DNA of 64,000 nt, from contig NZ_BOOQ01000003.1 of the NCBI RefSeq assembly GCF_016863315.1, positions 62,001-126,000 of the forward strand, in the 5' to 3' direction. A program made the position numbers and the translations under genes. The notes beneath the pieces are model-generated. The model made no database searches and was not told where the DNA came from. It was given only the letters and a program-made list of their open reading frames with translations. This document shows, in pieces, positions 59,918 through 64,000 of the stretch. Position 1 is the first letter of the stretch. Each line of letters begins with the position of its first letter. The DNA comes from Planotetraspora silvatica (GTDB lineage Bacteria > Actinomycetota > Actinomycetes > Streptosporangiales > Streptosporangiaceae).

Positions 59918-60547
59918 GTGACCTACTCAGACGATCCCCCGCCCGCTGAGCACATAACGCGCCCGGCGCTGACGGATGCCGATCTTCTGAGTCGTCACCT
60001 CGGGGGCGATCCCGACGCGTTCCGCGAGATCGTCAAACGACATCGCGAGCGCCTGTGGGTGGTCGCCCTGCGGACGCTGGGCGACCCCGACGAGGCGGCG
60101 GACGCCGTACAGGACGCCTTCGTCTCCGCCTACCGCAAGGCGGGGAGCTTTCGGGGCGAGGCCGCGGTCACCACGTGGCTTCGCCGCATCGTGGTCAATG
60201 CCTGTCTCGACCGGATGCGCCGCAAACCGGTACGGCCCGTGGCCGACGACGAGCTCATCGAAGCCGCCGACCGGGAGGTCTCTCTCGCGGACCAGACGGA
60301 CGAGCATGAGATCTCGATGGAGATCGAGGCGGCGCTCAAGCGCCTTCCCATCGACCAGCGGGCGGCTCTGGTGCTGGTCGACATGATGGGGTACTCGGTG
60401 GAGGACGCGGCCACCGTGCTCGACGTACCGGCGGGAACGGTGAAGAGCCGCTGTTCCCGCGGGCGGGCCAAACTCGTGCCCATGCTCTCGCATCTACGGA
60501 GCCGGCCGGGCCTGACCAGAGGACCGAAGGTCGCCAGGGCCTCCTGA
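59918..60547 (+). CDS. sigM: ECF sigma factor, SigM-like
   Basis: 209 residues from the GTG at 59918. Region 2 is [20 protein letters not shown] with [20 protein letters not shown] and [17 protein letters not shown]. Region 4 is [20 protein letters not shown] followed by [20 protein letters not shown]. Position between murJ/pseudokinase and trxBA equals that of actinobacterial sigM. The usual downstream anti-sigma gene is absent: trxB follows directly. Its promoter may lie in the AT-rich 3' end of the pseudokinase gene. Confidence 0.9.
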   Translation: MTYSDDPPPAEHITRPALTDADLLSRHLGGDPDAFREIVKRHRERLWVVALRTLGDPDEAADAVQDAFVSAYRKAGSFRGEAAVTTWLRRIVVNACLDRMRRKPVRPVADDELIEAADREVSLADQTDEHEISMEIEAALKRLPIDQRAALVLVDMMGYSVEDAATVLDVPAGTVKSRCSRGRAKLVPMLSHLRSRPGLTRGPKVARAS

Positions 60548-60651
60548 GGGTCAGGCCACACGATCGCGTCGGGTACGGACAGAGACCTCACCAGGCGAAA
60601 TCCGTCACTTCGGCACCACGGATGGGGCGTCGTGTCCGCCGTGACCGTAGC

Positions 60652-60678
60652 GGGAATCCTGAAGACCTAGGATCTGTT
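60652..60678 (+). promoter_or_regulatory. SigR/SigH-type promoter of trxBA
   Basis: GGGAAT at 60652-60657, an 18-bp spacer and GTT at 60676-60678 match the consensus of the thiol-oxidative-stress sigma factor SigR (GGGAAT-N18/19-GTT). It lies 40 bases before the trxB start, and trxBA is the classical SigR target. A match to consensus is visible; use in vivo is inferred. Confidence 0.82.
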
Positions 60679-60717
60679 GACGCCACTGCATCGAACAGCA
60701 CCCGGAAGGCGAATCCG

Positions 60718-61647
60718 TTGAGCGACGTCCGTAACGTGATCATCATAGGGTCGGGCCCCGCCGGCTACACGGCGGCCGTCTACTCCGCCCGAGCCGATCT
60801 CAAGCCGCTCGTGTTCGAAGGATCGGTCACCGCCGGCGGCGCTCTCATGAACACCACCGATGTGGAGAACTTCCCCGGCTTCCCTGACGGGATCATGGGT
60901 CCTGACCTGATGGACAACCTGCGCAAGCAGGCGGAGCGGTTCGGCGCCGAACTGGTGGCCGACGACGTGACCGAGGTCGACCTCGCGGCCGATCCCAAGG
61001 TCGTCAAGACGCACACCGACACCTTCTACGCGAAGTCCGTGATCCTCGCGACCGGGTCGGGCTACCGCGAACTGGGGCTGCCGAACGAGAAGCGCCTGTC
61101 CGGCCGCGGCGTCTCCTGGTGTGCCACCTGTGACGGGTTCTTCTTCCGCGACCAGGACATCGTGGTCGTCGGCGGGGGCGACACCGCGATGGAGGAGGCG
61201 ACGTTCCTTACCCGTTTCGCCAAGTCTGTGACCATCGTGCACCGGCGTGACGAGCTGCGCGCCAGCAAGATCATGCAGGATCGGGCGTTCGGCAACGAGA
61301 AGATCCGTTTCGTCTGGGACAGCGAGGTCGTCGACATCCTGGGCGACACGCGCGTCTCCGCGGTGCGCGTACGGAACCTCAAGACGGGTGAGGAGACCGA
61401 GCTTCCCGCGTCCGGTCTGTTCATCGCCATCGGCCACGATCCGCGCACGGATCTGGTCCGGGGGCAGATCGACCTGGACGACGAGGGATACATCCTGGTC
61501 GACGCCCCGACGACGAAGACCAACCTCGACGGGGTGTTCGCGGCCGGCGACGTCGTCGACCACACCTACCGGCAGGCGATCACCGCGGCGGGGACCGGAT
61601 GTGCCGCGTCCCTCGACGCCGAGCGCTGGCTCACCGACCACAGCTGA
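60718..61647 (+). CDS. trxB: Thioredoxin-disulfide reductase
   Basis: 309 residues from the TTG at 60718, with GGAAGG 8 nt upstream; a longer in-frame start would cross the SigR promoter. FAD motif [12 protein letters not shown] (residues 8-19), redox-active CATC at 135-138, NADPH motif [13 protein letters not shown] and the C-terminal [10 protein letters not shown] are all present. It reduces thioredoxin with NADPH and is co-transcribed with trxA 64 bases downstream. Confidence 0.97.
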   Translation: MSDVRNVIIIGSGPAGYTAAVYSARADLKPLVFEGSVTAGGALMNTTDVENFPGFPDGIMGPDLMDNLRKQAERFGAELVADDVTEVDLAADPKVVKTHTDTFYAKSVILATGSGYRELGLPNEKRLSGRGVSWCATCDGFFFRDQDIVVVGGGDTAMEEATFLTRFAKSVTIVHRRDELRASKIMQDRAFGNEKIRFVWDSEVVDILGDTRVSAVRVRNLKTGEETELPASGLFIAIGHDPRTDLVRGQIDLDDEGYILVDAPTTKTNLDGVFAAGDVVDHTYRQAITAAGTGCAASLDAERWLTDHS

Positions 61648-61711
61648 CGCCGGGAATGCGCGGGCAGGCTCCGCGGTTACACCGACCACACAGATCAAGG
61701 GGAGAGATACC

Positions 61712-62035
61712 TTGGGCGCCATCAAGAGCGTGACCGACGGCACCTTCGATGCCGAGGTCCTCAAGAGTGACAAGCCGGTCATCGTGGACTTCTGGGCAGA
61801 GTGGTGCGGTCCTTGCCGCCAGGTCGCCCCGATCCTCGAGGAGATCGCGAGCGAGAACGCCGAGAAGCTGACCGTGGTCAAGCTGAACATCGACGAGAAC
61901 CCGGCGACTCCGCGCGACTACGGCGTGCTCCAGATCCCCACGCTGAACGTCTACAAGGGTGGAGAGGTCGTGAAGCAGATCATCGGCGCCAAGCCGAAGG
62001 CGATGCTGCTCCGCGAGCTCGAGGGCATCATCTGA
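61712..62035 (+). CDS. trxA: Thioredoxin
   Basis: 107 residues from the TTG at 61712, with AGGGGAG upstream. The active site WCGPC has Cys32 and Cys35, the buried Asp26 and the cis-proline [10 protein letters not shown] are conserved. Both trxB and trxA start with TTG. It is the disulfide reductant fed by TrxB. Confidence 0.97.
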   Translation: MGAIKSVTDGTFDAEVLKSDKPVIVDFWAEWCGPCRQVAPILEEIASENAEKLTVVKLNIDENPATPRDYGVLQIPTLNVYKGGEVVKQIIGAKPKAMLLRELEGII

Positions 62036-62095
62036 CGGTCGTGCCCCCTGCGGCGTGAGCCGTACCACCGCCTTTCCGGCGGAACACACCCACAA

Positions 62096-62136
62096 GAGAG
62101 CCCCTCTCGCCCAGCGGCGCGGGGGGCTTTCGGGTT
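62096..62136 (+). terminator. Terminator after trxA
   Basis: GAGCCCC pairs with GGGGGCTT around a GC-rich inner region, followed by TTTCGGGTTTTC. It ends the trxBA operon. Confidence 0.7.
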
Positions 62137-62260
62137 TTCACGACGCCGCCGGTCGAACGTGGGTGCTTTCACGGCCCGCGCCGGCTTCGGACGGCCCGGC
62201 CCTACCGCTCTGACGGTTCCCAAGAGGTGGCTGGGGCGAGGGCGACGGGCTGAGATCGTC

Positions 62261-62878
62261 TCAGACGGGCCGTAGCGCTCTCTCTGGACTCATTGATCCA
62301 AGAAGGCGTTCAAGGGCCACCTCGACGTCCTCACGCCACGAGACGGCCGTCTTGAGCTCCAACCGGAGCCGGGGGAAGCGCAAATGTGGGCGAACTGTTT
62401 TGAAACCAACCGAAAGCAGATATTCGGCTGGCATGACGCAGCTGGGCTGTTCCCATTTCAGGTCGCCGAACGCCTCGATCGCCCGCACTCCCCGGCGCGT
62501 CAGGTCCTTGGCCACCCCCTGGACGAGCATCCGGCCGAGCCCTCCCCCGGAGAACTCGGGCATGATGTGCGCCGTCATGAGCAACACCGCGTCGGAGCTG
62601 ACCGGCGAGGTCGGGAAGGCGATCGAGCGGGGCACGTAGAGCGGAGGCGCGTAGAGCACGAATCCGGCGGCCACTCCGTCGACATAAACGATCTTCCCGC
62701 AGCTCCCCCAGTCCAGGAGCGTTCCGGAGATCCACGCCTCCTTCTCCAGGCCCGGGTCGCCGGCCTGTACGGCACGCTCCCCACCGACGGGGTCGAGCTC
62801 CCAGAACACGCACTGCCGGCAACGGCGTGGCAGGTCGTCAAGGTTGTCGAGGGTGACGTTGGCCAGCCGACGCGACAC
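62261..62878 (-). CDS. GNAT-family N-acetyltransferase
   Basis: 205 residues from the GTG at 62878 (MSRRLANVTLDNLDDLPRRC), with GGGG upstream; the frame runs 64 codons further but that part shows no conservation I recognise. CRQCVFWELDP is typical of this actinobacterial group. The acetyl-CoA loop is PEFSGGGLGRMLVQGVAKDL, followed by GVRAIEAFGD. It occupies the usual spot between trxA and parB/parA-region genes. Substrate is unknown. Confidence 0.83.
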   Translation of the reverse strand: MSRRLANVTLDNLDDLPRRCRQCVFWELDPVGGERAVQAGDPGLEKEAWISGTLLDWGSCGKIVYVDGVAAGFVLYAPPLYVPRSIAFPTSPVSSDAVLLMTAHIMPEFSGGGLGRMLVQGVAKDLTRRGVRAIEAFGDLKWEQPSCVMPAEYLLSVGFKTVRPHLRFPRLRLELKTAVSWREDVEVALERLLGSMSPERALRPV

Positions 62879-63163
62879 GTGTTGCCCCAATCCCCGCCAG
62901 GAGTGTTGCCAGGAAAAGCGCGCGAATACGGCGTCTCCAGCTGGCATCGTAACCCAGGGAAAGGGGGCGGAGGCCGGACGCCACAACCTTCCCCCGCCCC
63001 TGTTTCCACGGGTGTCAGAGCCCGTCTCCGGAGCCGTCTCCGGCCGCCCGCCGACGTTGCGGAGCGGCAAGGCCGAGCGCCCTTCATGGTCAAGGCCCTG
63101 CTGTGATCGGCGTGGCGCGCTACCGTACTCTGGATTTCTCGGCTACGTGATCGGAGGTGGACC

Positions 63164-64000
63164 GTGACCCATGAACTCGATCACGGTCGAACGAACGCGG
63201 CCCAAGGGTCGCGAATTGACGCCTACATCGACCGGTACGCAGCACGCGCAGCCGGCATGGTCGCCTCCGAAGTCCGAGCTCTTTTCGCCGTCGCATCGAG
63301 GCCCGAGGTGGTCTCGCTCGCCGGCGGCATGCCGTACGTCACGGCCCTCCCCCTCGACGTGGTCGGCGAGCTCGTCGCCGATCTCGTCGCCAAACGTGGT
63401 CCCGTCGCCCTGCAGTACGGCTCGGGCCAGGGAGACCCCGACCTGCGCGAGCAGATCTGCGAGGTCATGCGGATGGAGGGCATCGAAGCCGGCGCCGACG
63501 ACGTCGTCGTCACCGTGGGCTCTCAGCAGGCCCTCGACCTGATCACCCGGATCTTCATCGACCCGGGTGACGTCGTTCTGGCGGAGGGGCCCTCCTATGT
63601 GGGCGCGCTCGGGACGTTCGGCGCCTACCAGGCCAAGGTCGTGCATGTCGCCATGGACGACCAGGGGCTCATTCCCGAGTCACTCGCGCAGACCATCTAC
63701 GCGCTGCAGACGGCGGGGAACCGCATCAAGTTCCTCTACACGATCCCGACCTTCCAGAACCCGGCCGGGGTCACGCTCAACGAGGTCCGCCGCCGCCAGG
63801 TTCTCGAGATCTGCCAGCGGGCCGGAGTCCTGGTGGTCGAGGACAACCCCTACGGGCTGCTCGGTTTCGACGGGGAGCCGTTGCGCGCACTGCGGGCCGA
63901 CGATCCTGACGGTGTCGTCTATCTCGGCTCGTTCTCCAAGACGCTGGCGCCGGGCTTCCGCGTCGGCTGGGCACTGGCTCCGCACGCGGTCCGCGACAAG
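63164..64000 (+). CDS. PLP-dependent class I aminotransferase (partial, C-terminus off the right edge)
   Basis: 279 codons are visible from the GTG at 63164, which has GGAGGTG 5 nt upstream. It resembles the 2-aminoadipate/aromatic aminotransferase (LysN, AruH-like) group: VVSLAGGMPYVTALPLD, LQYGSGQGDPDLREQI, TVGSQQALDLITRIFIDPGD, TIPTFQNPAGVTL, VEDNPYGLLGF and the PLP lysine in GSFSKTLAPGFRVGW. No GntR domain precedes it. It is divergent from the GNAT gene. In actinomycetes a homologue commonly lies here between trxA and parAB. Confidence 0.92.
   Translation, partial: MTHELDHGRTNAAQGSRIDAYIDRYAARAAGMVASEVRALFAVASRPEVVSLAGGMPYVTALPLDVVGELVADLVAKRGPVALQYGSGQGDPDLREQICEVMRMEGIEAGADDVVVTVGSQQALDLITRIFIDPGDVVLAEGPSYVGALGTFGAYQAKVVHVAMDDQGLIPESLAQTIYALQTAGNRIKFLYTIPTFQNPAGVTLNEVRRRQVLEICQRAGVLVVEDNPYGLLGFDGEPLRALRADDPDGVVYLGSFSKTLAPGFRVGWALAPHAVRDK

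Overview
This is a high-GC actinobacterial chromosome segment. The GC-rich third codon positions, the frequent GTG/TTG starts and the gene order all point that way. The closest fit is the Streptosporangiales/Streptomyces-like lineages, which is inference from synteny and protein style. The right half (dnaB, ssb and ribosomal genes, penicillin-binding protein, ino1, cca, murJ, sigM, trxBA) is the conserved block that in actinomycetes leads to parAB, dnaA and oriC, so the origin should lie just beyond the right edge.

Layout. 0-5 kb: partial ybaB, a GAF-domain regulator, dnaX, SRP RNA and tRNA-Ser(GGA). 5-10 kb: a secreted lipase, a protein O-mannosyltransferase, a zinc metallopeptidase and a small conserved protein. 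9.8-12.1 kb: a degenerate, lower-GC island next to tRNA-Ser(CGA). It carries an HTH-regulator remnant, an intact GT-C glycosyltransferase and a polyprenol-phosphate mannose synthase remnant, bounded by two near-identical terminators. 12.3-18 kb: tadA with two coupled companion genes, upp, small membrane/PH-domain genes, a TPR-HTH regulator and a FadR-type regulator. 18-27 kb: a second beta clamp (dnaN paralogue), a two-component system, the first intergenic repeat array, an HTH regulator, SRPBCC, a phosphoesterase, a DUF2637 protein and a divergent TetR/NmrA pair. 27-30 kb: a large modular secreted protein. 30.6-38 kb: dnaB, MATE, an amino-acid ABC transporter and rpsF-ssb-rpsR-rplI. 38-46 kb: small membrane proteins, an endonuclease IV-like protein, two membrane mannosyltransferase-like proteins and a class A PBP. 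46-51.7 kb: padR-ino1, idi, an MFS transporter and bioA. 51.7-52.1 kb: the second repeat array. 52-64 kb: cca, a YbaK-like deacylase, DUF6049-murJ-pseudokinase-sigM, trxBA, a GNAT and the start of a PLP aminotransferase.

The most unusual feature is a pair of intergenic arrays at 21460-21760 and 51755-52110, 30 kb apart and next to unrelated genes. Each is built from a 20-bp box (consensus CGTGATCATGCACAGGTTCG) repeated with an almost exact 53-bp period. The four left-hand boxes point right and the three or four right-hand boxes point left, so each array is a large dyad. A second short conserved box sits about 32 bp into each unit. I know of no named element with this architecture.

Other signals worth attention: a textbook SigR-type promoter (GGGAAT-N18-GTT) in front of trxBA; a PadR-type operator sitting on the padR-ino1 promoter; actinobacterial DnaA boxes between dnaB and the MATE gene; a dnaN paralogue away from dnaA; and a pseudokinase encoded separately downstream of murJ.
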